Positions 44,808 to 53,757 are shown, counted from the stretch's first letter. The stretch is DNA of 64,000 nucleotides from Rhodococcus oxybenzonivorans (GCF_003130705.1 NZ_CP021354.1:6014001-6078000); one strand, 5' to 3'. Numbers and translations: made by a program. Notes: a model not told the origin generated them from the letters alone.

Positions 44808-44841
44808 CACCGCCCCCTTTGCCGAGGCAAAGGGGGCGGTG
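44808..44841. terminator. Strong bidirectional terminator
   Basis: CACCGCCCCCTTT (44808-44820) is perfectly complementary to 44829-44841. The 8-nt loop can extend the stem by a GCC/GGC pairing. TGTTT follows on the plus strand. It separates the ligase from the convergent luxR gene. Confidence 0.85.
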
Positions 44842-44844
44842 TGT

Positions 44845-45990
44845 TTACCGTTGACCCGTTATCGCGAGATAGCGGTAGATCGCCTCGGACCGGTTCATGG
44901 CACCCAGCTTGCGAAGTATCTTCTTGACGTGCGTCTTCACCGTGAAGATGCTGATGACCAGCTCGTTCGCTATCTCGGCGTTCGATGCGCCCCGGGCAAG
45001 AAACGCGAACACCTCGCGTTCACGCGTTGTCAGCGACTCCAGCGCAGCGGAATTCAGATCGTTGTGGGACGTACCGGGCAACGTCGAAGTCTGATCAGCC
45101 GAGGTTTCCTCGAGGAAACTGACATCAGCGTGTTCGAGAAGCTCAGCTTCGCGGGCTTCCTGTTGCAGGCGTTGGACAATCACATTCTTCTGTTCACCGA
45201 GGCGGTCGGCGAGCATCGCCCGTTCGAACAACGTTCCGAAACCGCGGGCATATGCCCCCAGCATGTCCCGGACCACAACGTTCACCGGATCCCCGGACGG
45301 TCGACTGCCGTGCACGAGCCCGATAACCCCGGTCGACACTGTGATCGGGGCAACCACATAGGACTCGGCAGCGAGCATCCGTACGACCTCGCCACTCGGC
45401 CGAACATCGCCATTCGGCCCGGCGAGTACCGCTGATCGGGTCTCGCACGCCCTGCTCTCGGCCGATTCGAAGCCGAGGGGCAACACCGAGGAACTCAGGA
45501 CCTCGTCCGACCTCATCGAGCTGTTGAGCTCGAGGGCCGTCCACGTACCGTTGTGTACCTCGGACAGGAGTATTCGGTCGAGTTGCGCTGCAGTCGCGGC
45601 CTCCGAGCAGATTCGCTTGCGAAGACCGGCGACGGACTCCGAGCACCGTAACCGCCGGATCGCGCTGGCAAACTCGGCGGGTTGCACGACGTGCCCCGGA
45701 CCTCCGCGCACCGTGCGAATCCGCATACGCGTCTTCTGCAGGTCGACGATGAGGCGACCGAGCGCTCGTTGCTGCTGGGAGCCTAGTTCGGGGAACTTCG
45801 CAAGTGCAGATTCTGTGGCCTCGTCGAGGAGCGCCATCTGGGTGCCGAGCGAGACAACACGAATTTCGTGGGATCCGGGACCAACGCCGTAGTCGTCGCG
45901 CAGCCGGTCGAGGAGAATGATGACTGCATGCGACAACTCACGGTCGGTCGTGGAACGCACGGCAGCTCGCTCCTGCGCCTTCCCTGTCAT
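44845..45990 (-). CDS. LuxR-family transcriptional regulator (second of a tandem pair)
   Basis: A 381-residue protein with a long N-terminal sensor region that includes a GAF-like segment (about residues 115-260). The C-terminal LuxR HTH is LTTREREVFAFLARGASNAEIANELVISIFTVKTHVKKILRKL. No receiver domain. The ATG overlaps the stop of the preceding luxR gene by 4 bp. The two proteins share architecture and C-terminal sequence and look like diverged duplicates. They likely control the neighbouring CoA or aromatic cluster. Confidence 0.87.
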   Translation of the reverse strand: MTGKAQERAAVRSTTDRELSHAVIILLDRLRDDYGVGPGSHEIRVVSLGTQMALLDEATESALAKFPELGSQQQRALGRLIVDLQKTRMRIRTVRGGPGHVVQPAEFASAIRRLRCSESVAGLRKRICSEAATAAQLDRILLSEVHNGTWTALELNSSMRSDEVLSSSVLPLGFESAESRACETRSAVLAGPNGDVRPSGEVVRMLAAESYVVAPITVSTGVIGLVHGSRPSGDPVNVVVRDMLGAYARGFGTLFERAMLADRLGEQKNVIVQRLQQEAREAELLEHADVSFLEETSADQTSTLPGTSHNDLNSAALESLTTREREVFAFLARGASNAEIANELVISIFTVKTHVKKILRKLGAMNRSEAIYRYLAITGQR

Positions 45991-47168
45991 CGCGCTCGTC
46001 GGGTTTGACTCGAGTAGAGGGCGGTCGCCGCGGCGCGCGTCGGTGCGTGCAGCTTCTTCAGCACGGTTTTCACATGCGATTTCACGGTGCCCTCGGAAAT
46101 GACCAGTGCCTGCGCGATCTGGTTGTTGGTGGCCCCGGTGGCGAGGTGGGACAGGACCTCACGCTCCCGGACAGTCAGCACGCTGTTGATTTCGAGTATC
46201 CGGTTCCCTCCCGGGTCGTCGGTGGAACTGTCGGCGGTTGCCGCGGCCTGGTGCGAGAGAATTGCATCCGCCTTCGAGATCCGGTCCAGCATCGTCTGGG
46301 TTGCGTCGAACGACTCTTCCACTCGGGCGCGCTGCAGTTGGATTCGGTGCTTCAGCACCGCTTGCTCGTACACGATGGCCAAAATGGTTGTGAAGGCGTC
46401 CAACCGATCTCGGTCGTCCGGATCGAGACCACCTTCCGATTCCGGCCGATCGGCATGGAGCAGTCCGATGACCTTCCCCGAGGACATGACGGGCGCCGCG
46501 ACGTACGCGGACGTCCGAGATCGGCTGATGATCTCTTTGTGCGTGCGGTCGTCGGCAGCCGGGGCGGCGACCAGCGCGGGAACTCGGCGTCGGACCAGCT
46601 CGGTTTCCAGAGGCGCATCAGCCAGGGACCACACTGAGGAGTCGACGTAGTCGGAGAAGTCGAGAGGTGATCCGTCGAGGTCGGGCTGCAGATAAAGACG
46701 GCGGGGCTGCCACAGAGAACCGGACACCGCTGAAATCAACGAGCGCGCGAAAGGTAGTTGTGTGCACACCACTTCCGGTGCCGCCTCGATGACCTGTTGC
46801 GGGGAGAGTCCCCGAAGCGTCACTGCAGCGTCGTGCACCTCACTCAGCTCCGCGATCCGGCGAATCTCTGTGGTCCTGGCGAGCTGCTCCTGAACACGTT
46901 CGATGTCGACGAGGACCCGGCATGCGTCTTCGATATCGGACTCGGCGAGCTGCCCCTCGGTGAGCGCTTCGGCAAGGCGACCTCGCGCCGCTGCAAGTGA
47001 CTCCGGGAGTGTGGGAGTGCCGAAGTCGGAGTGGCCGTCGTGGTCGACCAGCAGCGTGCCGACAATAGCAATGCAGTCGACCGCTTGCTGCACGAGATCC
47101 GCTTGATCGGGATCGATTGACGTCGTCGTCCAGCTCACCTTCCGATACACCTCCGGCCGTTTGTGCAC
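45987..47168 (-). CDS. LuxR-family transcriptional regulator with GAF-like sensor
   Basis: A 393-residue protein. The N-terminal part is helical with a SELSEVHDAAVTLRGLSPQQVI segment. A GAF-like domain lies around residues 130-270 (SAYVAAPVMSSGKVIGLLHADRP), and the LuxR HTH is at the C-terminus (LTVREREVLSHLATGATNNQIAQALVISEGTVKSHVKTVLKKL). GTG 47168 is used; GTG 47138, with GGAGG 12 nt upstream, is an alternative. First gene of the tandem luxR unit. Its promoter must lie in the 165-bp gap before the extradiol dioxygenase gene end. Confidence 0.87.
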   Translation of the reverse strand: MHKRPEVYRKVSWTTTSIDPDQADLVQQAVDCIAIVGTLLVDHDGHSDFGTPTLPESLAAARGRLAEALTEGQLAESDIEDACRVLVDIERVQEQLARTTEIRRIAELSEVHDAAVTLRGLSPQQVIEAAPEVVCTQLPFARSLISAVSGSLWQPRRLYLQPDLDGSPLDFSDYVDSSVWSLADAPLETELVRRRVPALVAAPAADDRTHKEIISRSRTSAYVAAPVMSSGKVIGLLHADRPESEGGLDPDDRDRLDAFTTILAIVYEQAVLKHRIQLQRARVEESFDATQTMLDRISKADAILSHQAAATADSSTDDPGGNRILEINSVLTVREREVLSHLATGATNNQIAQALVISEGTVKSHVKTVLKKLHAPTRAAATALYSSQTRRAR

Positions 47169-47334
47169 ACCACACCTGTGATTGGCATCACTATCCTAGA
47201 GTAACCCGAAAGCTTTATTATCGTCCAATGGTATGACCAATCAGCTGCCCTATTCCTTCTGGAGCAGAGAACACCCGCGCGTTCCGCGGTTGGTTCCGTC
47301 GCCTCCTCGCCGACTGCGCCGGGATGCCGATCTG

Positions 47335-48396
47335 TTACGAGTACACGGCAAACGCCTTGTTAGAGTTGAACACATCGGTCACCACGAGGTCGGACCACTC
47401 CCGGCGCAAACCGAGCTCCTCGACCGCACCGAGCATGCAGAACCAGTTGAGGATCTCGTGCTGGCCGGCATCGACGACTTCTGCGCTGGTGTATCTGCGC
47501 ATCATTGCGTAATCGTTGTCGAGCAGCGCCTTGTAAATGCGCATGTCAGCTTCGGTATCGGGACGCATATGCCACAACTTGTCCGCCAAGAAGGCGTGGG
47601 ACCAGCTCGAGGAGGCGACGAATGCCACCTTGAGATCGCGGTCGCGGAAATGCTGCGCGACGGCTCGACCCACTTCGAAACAACGAGCAGGTGTGGGGCC
47701 CGAAGGATCAAGCTCCTCCGACTCGATGTCGGCGAATCTGGCCAATCCACCCTTACGCGCGATCGCGTGTTGGCCATAGCAATTGACGGTCATCGGAATG
47801 AAGGGGTATGACATCTCCGCGCCGGCGTTCTCGTAATCGAGGAACAATTGCGTGTTGAGGATCGCGTGTGGAAAGTGTGCACCGGCGCGCTTCTTGTACG
47901 AGTAGGCCATGTCGAAACCGCGCTCGATCAGGCCGCCGGTGAGTTGGCGGGCTGCCGATGCGTCACCACGCATGACTATCTCGAAATCGTCCGGTTTGCC
48001 CCAGAAGTTCGGGCTGCCTCTTTCGTTCATGACCTCGAACGCGGGCACCTCGAGGTCACCGTAGGCGAGCACACAGAAGGGTGGCACTACCTCCTCGCGG
48101 AAATTCTCGTATTGGTCGTCGCCCCACACCACGACGACATCGGGGGCGAACTCGTCGACCGCTTCACGCACCCGAGTCAGATTCGACACCAACTCCGCAC
48201 GATGTGCCGCCGCGGCTGCCGTTCCACCGTCGTCGGACCACTCGGAGCGCATCCGGTCCGGCCAATGGGCCGGGTCCTTCTCCTCGACCGGGATGTCCGG
48301 GTCGGTGAGGGTCCATCGCAACAGGCCTGCCATGTGCTCGTCGGTTCCCGCCAGCAGCGGGTAGTGGGTCATGCCGAGAGCGAGGAAGTCTCCCAT
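47335..48396 (-). CDS. LigB-type (class III) extradiol ring-cleavage dioxygenase
   Basis: A 353-residue protein of the LigB superfamily. The N-terminal LALGMTHYPLLAG carries the first iron-ligand-type His (His11). Other family blocks are VVVWGDDQYENFRE, PFIPMTVNCYGQHA, VAFVASSSWSHAFL and a C-terminal LNWFCMLGAVEELG. Enzymes of this type use Fe(II) to open catecholic rings beside a hydroxyl (meta cleavage). Given the Rieske dioxygenase and dehydrogenase downstream, it probably cleaves a 2,3-dihydroxy aromatic carboxylate. AAAGGA lies 8 nt before the ATG, and a GTTCC-N7-GGAAC palindrome lies 99 bp upstream of the start. Confidence 0.88.
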   Translation of the reverse strand: MGDFLALGMTHYPLLAGTDEHMAGLLRWTLTDPDIPVEEKDPAHWPDRMRSEWSDDGGTAAAAAHRAELVSNLTRVREAVDEFAPDVVVVWGDDQYENFREEVVPPFCVLAYGDLEVPAFEVMNERGSPNFWGKPDDFEIVMRGDASAARQLTGGLIERGFDMAYSYKKRAGAHFPHAILNTQLFLDYENAGAEMSYPFIPMTVNCYGQHAIARKGGLARFADIESEELDPSGPTPARCFEVGRAVAQHFRDRDLKVAFVASSSWSHAFLADKLWHMRPDTEADMRIYKALLDNDYAMMRRYTSAEVVDAGQHEILNWFCMLGAVEELGLRREWSDLVVTDVFNSNKAFAVYS

Positions 48397-48494
48397 TTGG
48401 CCGTCCTTTCTGGGGTGGCGCCTCGGGCGCCGTCACACGCGCCGGGCGGATCGCTCCCTCATCGTGTGACGTGCCGGTGACGCACGCACGGCAA

Positions 48495-48511
48495 GTTCCA
48501 GTGCCCGGAAC
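48495..48511. promoter_or_regulatory. IclR operator candidate A (upstream of extradiol dioxygenase)
   Basis: GTTCC-AGTGCCC-GGAAC. It lies in the gap between iclR (stop at 48518) and the extradiol dioxygenase start (48396), on the transcription side of the latter. Confidence 0.65.
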
Positions 48512-48517
48512 GCGGCG

Positions 48518-49333
48518 TCAGTCGTCGAACGGAAAGAGGTCTGCTCGGCCCTGGGAGAGCATCTGGGTGGTGTCGCGGCTGATGCGGTGGGCGGTCAGTT
48601 TGACCGCGTTGATCACCGACTCGGAGACCTGCTTCGACGAGTCGAACTGAACGGCGATCGCCCCCATCGGCCGGCCCTTGATCAGGACGGGCGCCGCAAT
48701 GTTGCCCAGGCCGAGAACCACACCATCCTTCTGGACAGCTGCTCCCGCCACCCGTATGCGCTTCAATTCGTCCTGAATCTGCATCGGATCCGTCACGGAC
48801 TTGGGCGTCAGACCGACGAGAGTGCCCGCAAGCAGTTCGGTGAGCTCGTCCTCGGGGATATAGGCCATCATTGCCCGACCCATCGCGGACAGGTGCGCGG
48901 GGATCCGCGTACCCACCTCACCTATTGGCCGGGCGTGATCCACGGCGAAGAGCGCCTGCAGCACGACGACCTCGTTGCCCCTGAGGACGCCGAAGTGCAC
49001 CGATTCCTTCGACCACGCCTGCAACTGGGCCAGGTGCGGCAACGCGACCTCGCGCATTCCGTCCACCGGCATGGACGAAACCAGCTGCAACAGACGGATA
49101 CCGAGTCGGTAACCCGCACCGTGTTCCTCGATCACATCCAGCTCGCCCAACCGCTGCAGCAACCTGTGTACCGTCGACTTGGGTAAGCCGGTCTTACGGC
49201 TGATCTGTGTCAGGGTCAGCACCCGATCTCGCTCGTTGAACGCCCCGATGACCAAGAACGCCTTCGCCAGAATGGAGGGAGGCGCACTCTGCGCGCCACC
49301 GACCTCGTTTTTGTCATCTGCCATGTGCATCAT
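48518..49333 (-). CDS. IclR-family regulator of the aromatic cluster
   Basis: A 271-residue protein. The winged HTH is LTLTQISRKTGLPKSTVHRLLQRLGELDVIEEHGAGYRLG. The effector domain contains LPHLAQLQAWSKESVHFGVL and RIPAHLSAMGRAMMAY, and the C-terminal region GLGNIAAPVLIKGRPMGAIAVQF. ATG 49333 has GGAGG 5 nt upstream; later in-frame ATGs at 49330 and 49324 are possible. Divergent from the amidohydrolase-hydrolase-MFS unit. Operators of one type flank it on both sides, so it is the best candidate to control the whole cluster. Confidence 0.88.
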   Translation of the reverse strand: MMHMADDKNEVGGAQSAPPSILAKAFLVIGAFNERDRVLTLTQISRKTGLPKSTVHRLLQRLGELDVIEEHGAGYRLGIRLLQLVSSMPVDGMREVALPHLAQLQAWSKESVHFGVLRGNEVVVLQALFAVDHARPIGEVGTRIPAHLSAMGRAMMAYIPEDELTELLAGTLVGLTPKSVTDPMQIQDELKRIRVAGAAVQKDGVVLGLGNIAAPVLIKGRPMGAIAVQFDSSKQVSESVINAVKLTAHRISRDTTQMLSQGRADLFPFDD

Positions 49334-49431
49334 CCGGGCCTCCGCACTCTCCGCTCCGCCGACCCAGCGGGAAACCAACTGTAACGGCGGTCACAACGCG
49401 CATGTATTCAGGGTACGGGTTTCACCTACCG

Positions 49432-49448
49432 GTTCCAGCCCCTGGAAC
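49432..49448. promoter_or_regulatory. IclR operator candidate B (between iclR and amidohydrolase)
   Basis: GTTCC-AGCCCCT-GGAAC, in the divergent gap, about 110 bp upstream of the amidohydrolase GTG and about 100 bp upstream of the iclR ATG. Suited to autoregulation and control of the catabolic unit. Confidence 0.65.
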
Positions 49449-49557
49449 AGCCGCGGCGGCCACCGTGCGAGGGCCCCTAACGTTTCGCAGAACCGGCTTA
49501 CCCACGACGTGGGCGTGCCGACGGAACTGAAACGGATGCGTGCGAAAGGAGAACCTC

Positions 49558-50622
49558 GTGGTTCCACCCGGCACCGTCGATGTGCATGCGCACTACTTCC
49601 CCCGTGACGCCCCTCCCGTCGAGGTCATCGCAGGTTTTCCGCGCGCACCTCGATTAGTGGTCGACTCTCCGACGGAGGGACGGTTGGTCCGCGGATCCGA
49701 AGACTTCCGCAGCGTCCGGCGCGCCCTCTGGGATGTGGAGGCGCGCCTGGCGGACATGGATCGCGCGGGCGTCGGGGTTCAGGCGATTTCTCCCGTGCCG
49801 GTCGCATTGGAATACGGTGCTCCGGTAGCACCGTTTGCCGCCTACTGCCGATGGATGAACGAGTCCATCGCCCGTGCGGTCGACCCTGCTGACGGCAGGC
49901 TCGTCGGTATCGGAACCGCCCCCGTTGCATCACCCCGTCACTGTCTGCCCGAACTACGTCATCTGTCCGAAGTTCTGGGGCTTCGCGGCGTCGAGATCGG
50001 CACGCGGATCAACGGAATGGAGTTGGACGACCCGGCGCTGGGGTATTTCTTCGACGCCGTCGACAGCCTCGGTCTCGCGGTACTTGTGCACCCGGTCGAC
50101 GGTGGTGGCGGCGCCGTGCGGCGCTCCGGGTTCACCTATGACTTCGGGCTCGGAATGCCCTCCGACACTGCGTTGGCGGCCACTGCCCTCGTCTTCGGCG
50201 GGGTTCTGGACAACCATCCAGGACTACGGGTGGCAACGGTTCACGGCTGCGGAACCTTCCCGTGGGCGTATCCAAGACTTCGCCTCGGAGCCCAGCTTGC
50301 CGCCACACACGACCCGGATGATCTGAATCGGACCGTATCGCGCCTCTACGCAGACACCCTCGTGTTCGATCCGGCGCACCTGCCGACTCTGGTACATCGC
50401 TTCGGTCCGAACAGGGTCCTTCTCGGCAGCGACCACCCGTTCATCCCGAACCAACCCGAAGAGGGAATTGCGGACTTGTCCTCTATGGCAGCATATTTAC
50501 CGCCCGGTACCGTGCCGCGAATCCTCCGTGACAATGCACTCGAATTCCTCGGACTGTCATCCGATGCGCTCGTCACCGCTCACTTCTCACCGACAAAGGA
50601 AGACCACCATGGCACTCACTGA
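49558..50622 (+). CDS. ACMSD-type amidohydrolase (probable ring-cleavage product decarboxylase)
   Basis: A 354-residue TIM-barrel amidohydrolase. Metal motif VDVHAH (His10, His12), LVHPVDGGGG, ATVHGCGTFPW and LLGSDHPF (late metal Asp). This is the subfamily of aminocarboxymuconate-semialdehyde decarboxylase and gamma-resorcylate decarboxylase, which includes metal-dependent nonoxidative decarboxylases and a few hydratases. In this context it would remove the ring carboxylate after meta cleavage. GTG 49558 has AAAGGAG 6 nt upstream. Its end overlaps the next gene by 14 bp. Confidence 0.83.
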   Translation: MVPPGTVDVHAHYFPRDAPPVEVIAGFPRAPRLVVDSPTEGRLVRGSEDFRSVRRALWDVEARLADMDRAGVGVQAISPVPVALEYGAPVAPFAAYCRWMNESIARAVDPADGRLVGIGTAPVASPRHCLPELRHLSEVLGLRGVEIGTRINGMELDDPALGYFFDAVDSLGLAVLVHPVDGGGGAVRRSGFTYDFGLGMPSDTALAATALVFGGVLDNHPGLRVATVHGCGTFPWAYPRLRLGAQLAATHDPDDLNRTVSRLYADTLVFDPAHLPTLVHRFGPNRVLLGSDHPFIPNQPEEGIADLSSMAAYLPPGTVPRILRDNALEFLGLSSDALVTAHFSPTKEDHHGTH

Positions 50623-51592
50623 TGAAAATCTCGTCGACGTTCCCGGAATGGCCAGCCGATGGGTACGCCTGGCGAACGGCGCCCGCGCGCATTACATGAC
50701 TGCCGGCACCTCCGGCCCCGCGGTGATCCTGCTCCACGGCGGTTTACCCGGCTCGTCAGGTCTCGCGGGGTGGCGCTTCATGGCCCCCTATCTCGGCGAC
50801 AACGGTTTTCGCGTCTACTGTCCCGACATGCCCGGCTTCGGACTGTCCGACACCCGGGAAGAATACTGGCCGGACGGCATGGAGTCGTTCGTCGACTTCA
50901 TCGACCAGTTCGCCACCGCACTGTGCCTCGACGAGTTCCACCTCGCAGGAAACTCCATGGGCTGCATGAACACGGTCAACTACACGGTTGCACACCCGGA
51001 CAAGGTCAAGAGCTTCATTCTGATCGCGGGAGATATCGGTGATGTGGTCCCGGAACACTTGACACCACCAGCGGGCGAATTCCGTCTCACGGCGTACGAC
51101 GGCACACGTGAGGGCATGCGCACCATGATGGAAGCGATCATCCACCGCGGCGAGGCCATCAGTGAAGACCTGATCGACATGCGTTACCTCTCCGCGAGGG
51201 ACCGGATGGATGCGCACGCGAAGTTCTGGCCCACGCTCCTGCAGTACCGTCGAATCACGGACTGGACGAACGAGAATCGCGCCGCCCGCCTCGTCACCAA
51301 GGGGCGCCTCGACCGGTTGAGCACGCCCGGGCTCTACCTCTACGGTCGTCAGGACATCCTCACACCGGTCGAGTGGGGGTACGTCCAGGAAGACTACTTG
51401 CCCAATGTCCAGTTCTTCTACCCCGACGAGTGTGGCCACCAGGGTCAGACCGACAGGCCCGACCTGTTCAACCCGGTCTTTCTGGAATTCTTCCGGGACG
51501 GTACGGTCTCCGGTGAGCTCGCCGACGCCGCTGGTGTCTCCGATCGCCGCCCCGAACTCCCACTGATCAACCGTTCCCTGGTTTCTGCCTGA
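50609..51592 (+). CDS. Alpha/beta hydrolase, meta-cleavage C-C hydrolase type
   Basis: A 327-residue alpha/beta hydrolase: ILLHGGLPGSSGLAGW oxyanion loop, nucleophile GNSMGC near 115, acid in LYGRQDILTP near 250, and His in DECGHQGQTDRPD near 280. The GNSMG elbow and the catalytic His followed by a short C-terminal helix match BphD/MhpC-type hydrolases, which split 2-hydroxy-6-oxo-dienoates into an acid and 2-hydroxypenta-2,4-dienoate. AAAGGAAG precedes ATG 50609. Co-transcribed with the amidohydrolase, it is the next step after decarboxylation. Confidence 0.87.
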   Translation: MALTDENLVDVPGMASRWVRLANGARAHYMTAGTSGPAVILLHGGLPGSSGLAGWRFMAPYLGDNGFRVYCPDMPGFGLSDTREEYWPDGMESFVDFIDQFATALCLDEFHLAGNSMGCMNTVNYTVAHPDKVKSFILIAGDIGDVVPEHLTPPAGEFRLTAYDGTREGMRTMMEAIIHRGEAISEDLIDMRYLSARDRMDAHAKFWPTLLQYRRITDWTNENRAARLVTKGRLDRLSTPGLYLYGRQDILTPVEWGYVQEDYLPNVQFFYPDECGHQGQTDRPDLFNPVFLEFFRDGTVSGELADAAGVSDRRPELPLINRSLVSA

Positions 51593-51602
51593 ATCTCCGG
51601 CG

Positions 51603-51654
51603 ACAACCGTTGGCCGACTCCGGGGTCCACGATCCGGCGTCGGCCAATGGTTGT
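51603..51654 (+). terminator. 16-bp hairpin with short T-run
   Basis: Bases 51603-51618 pair with 51639-51654 (15 of 16 positions), followed by TTTCGTC. The stem-loop lies in the 89-bp gap between hydrolase and MFS genes. It may act as an attenuator that lowers transporter expression. Confidence 0.6.
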
Positions 51655-51681
51655 TTCGTCCGTGAACCGAGGAAGTGTCCG

Positions 51682-52920
51682 ATGGCTCGACCGCAGACTG
51701 CGCCGACCGAAACATCACCCACTGTTCCGGCACTGTCGGTGCGAACCGGACGTCGTGCCCGGACCTGGTTCTCGATCTGCGCGGCAATGTTCGTGGTCGC
51801 CTGGGGTGGCAATCAATTCACTCCACTGCTGACCATGTACCGGACGCAACGCGGGTTCAGCGAACTCGCCGTGAACACACTGCTGTTCGCGTATGTCGTC
51901 GGCCTGATCCCCTCGCTCCTGCTCGCGCATCGGCTGGCGGCCCGCTGGGGCACCCGGAATCCTCTCGTTCTCGCCGTACCCCTCAGTGCACTGGGCTCTA
52001 TCCTGGTCGCGGCCGGGTCACACAACCCTGCGCTGATGTTCGCGGGGCGTATGTCGACCGGTGTGGCGCTGGGGATCGGGATGGTGGTCGGCGGGCTGGC
52101 GCTCGATTCGCTTTCGACCACATCTGGCCGCGCTCCACGCGCATCGGCAATGAGCCTGACCAGCGGATTCGCGGTGGGCGCGGGTGCTGCGGGCGCACTC
52201 GCCCAGTGGGCTCTTGCGCCGACCACCACGCCTTTCGTGCTTCACGGAGTGCTCTGCGCTGGTGGTGCCGTACTGATTGCGCGATCCACGACCGCTACTG
52301 CGCGCACACGGTCAGACCAATCGGAGCGAAACCGAACACCGCTTCCGAGAGCATTCCATCTCCTCGTGATACCCGCCGCACCGTGGATCTTCGGTGCCCT
52401 GGGCATCGCTTACGCGGTCCTCCCGCCCATCGTGGCGGCTGAGCTGGCCGGCTTCGATTCAGCATTCTCGGGAGTGCTGTGCCTGCTGAGTTTAGGACTA
52501 GGCTTCATCGCGCAACGTCTCGCCGGGCGCACACCGAAACGATCGGGCCCGACACGGGCGATCGGACTTACGCTGTTCGTGGTCGGCACGCTCGCCGCCG
52601 CCGTAGCTGCCGCAACCGCGTCGGTGTGGCTGGTCGTGGTCGCGGCATCCGTGCTGGGGATCGGATACGGATTGACGTTGGTCGGATGCTTGCGTGACTG
52701 CGAGCGATCAGCCCCGCCCGGCCGGCTCGGGACGATGACCGGCCGGGTCTACTGTCTGGGCTATCTCGGGTTCGGACTACCGACCGCGATCGCATGGCTG
52801 CACAGTTCATTTGCGATCGGCACGACGACATCATTGCTGTGGGTCGCCGGTGCGGCCGTCGCGACCAACATTGCAGGTGCTGTCCTTCTCGGCATCACAC
52901 GAAAAGAGCAGGCGGGTTAG
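51682..52920 (+). CDS. MFS transporter, probable aromatic acid uptake
   Basis: A 412-residue membrane protein with 12 predicted helices. It begins with a short polar tail, then MFVVAWGGNQFTPLLTMY, LLFAYVVGLIPSLLLAHRLAARWG and VLGIGYGLTLVGCLRDCE. It follows the hydrolase gene and ends near the remnant of a second transporter. GAGGAAG lies 6 nt before ATG 51682. Likely brings the aromatic substrate in, but direction of transport is inferred. Confidence 0.82.
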   Translation: MARPQTAPTETSPTVPALSVRTGRRARTWFSICAAMFVVAWGGNQFTPLLTMYRTQRGFSELAVNTLLFAYVVGLIPSLLLAHRLAARWGTRNPLVLAVPLSALGSILVAAGSHNPALMFAGRMSTGVALGIGMVVGGLALDSLSTTSGRAPRASAMSLTSGFAVGAGAAGALAQWALAPTTTPFVLHGVLCAGGAVLIARSTTATARTRSDQSERNRTPLPRAFHLLVIPAAPWIFGALGIAYAVLPPIVAAELAGFDSAFSGVLCLLSLGLGFIAQRLAGRTPKRSGPTRAIGLTLFVVGTLAAAVAAATASVWLVVVAASVLGIGYGLTLVGCLRDCERSAPPGRLGTMTGRVYCLGYLGFGLPTAIAWLHSSFAIGTTTSLLWVAGAAVATNIAGAVLLGITRKEQAG

Positions 52921-52947
52921 GGCATCTCGCCAAATCACGGATCGTGC

Positions 52948-53607
52948 CTAGCCGACATCCTCGTGTGCTCGCACCGTAACGGGCTCAGTTTCACTCTCTT
53001 GCAGAGAAATTCCCTTGGTCTCGGCCAGAAAGGCGACGCAGAGCGCGCTGGCTCCAGCGAGGACGGCCATCATGACTGCAAGTCCGAGACTGCCGAAGGC
53101 GGCGACCAACGGCGCGGCGACAATCGGGGGGATGGCCCCGCCCACCACACTGCCCATGTTGAACGCCACACCGGCGCCGGTGGAACGGTAGCGGGTGTGA
53201 AAGGTCTCGGGAATGATCGCCGTGGTGGTGCCGCTCGCGACTCCTACCAGCAGGAGCGTGCCTGCCACTGCAACGGCCATCAGAGCGATATTGCCGGAGT
53301 TCGCCAGGGGAAACAGTGCGAACGCCCATCCGACGGCCAGAGCGTTGGCTCCTCCGATGGTGATCTTGCGCCCTCGTCGATCTGCCAGGAGGGCTCCCGC
53401 GACGGAGCCGATGACGTTGAACCCGACGCCGATGAGGTTCACGGTCAGCATCTCGGAGCGACTGAAGTTCAGAACGGTGGTGCCGTAGTTGGTGATGTAT
53501 ACCGCGCCGATGTAGAAGAATGACAGCCACATGACTACCGCGCCGGATGCCAACAGCACTTCTTTGCTCTGGTGATGGAGGAGTTGGACGAGCGGCGTCT
53601 TGGTCTC
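52948..53607 (-). pseudogene. C-terminal half of an MHS-type MFS transporter (truncated)
   Basis: Only 219 codons of coding-quality sequence remain, beginning ETKTPLVQLLHHQSKEVLL. This is the central cytoplasmic loop and helices 7-12 of a metabolite:H+ symporter-type carrier. The N-terminal half, normally about 210 residues, is absent. Upstream of 53607 the frame stays open but has no membrane or coding pattern. There is no good start codon with a ribosome binding site at the break. Stop TAG at 52948-52950 and the SLQESE tail are intact. Most likely a deletion during rearrangement of the cluster, which left the transporter role to the 51682 gene. Confidence 0.8.
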
Positions 53608-53646
53608 GTTTAACCTAGGTGAGATACAGGTCACTGCCGGTGGGAT

Positions 53647-53663
53647 GTTCCAGTGAACGGAAC
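53647..53663. promoter_or_regulatory. IclR operator candidate C
   Basis: GTTCC-AGTGAAC-GGAAC, 95 bp upstream of the ferredoxin reductase start, in front of the Rieske dioxygenase operon. Confidence 0.65.
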
Positions 53664-53700
53664 TCCGGCCGGACACTGAGCGACTTGCGAGGTGTGTGCA

Positions 53701-53717
53701 GTTCCAGCGGTCGGAAC
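53701..53717. promoter_or_regulatory. IclR operator candidate D
   Basis: GTTCC-AGCGGTC-GGAAC, 54 bp from site C (start to start) and 41 bp upstream of the reductase ATG. A candidate -10 TACGTT (53746-53751) lies just downstream and would give a leaderless message at 53758, with this site overlapping the -35 side. Confidence 0.65.
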
Positions 53718-53757
53718 TACGCACCACCCGGCCGTGCGACGTCGCTACGTTTCGACT

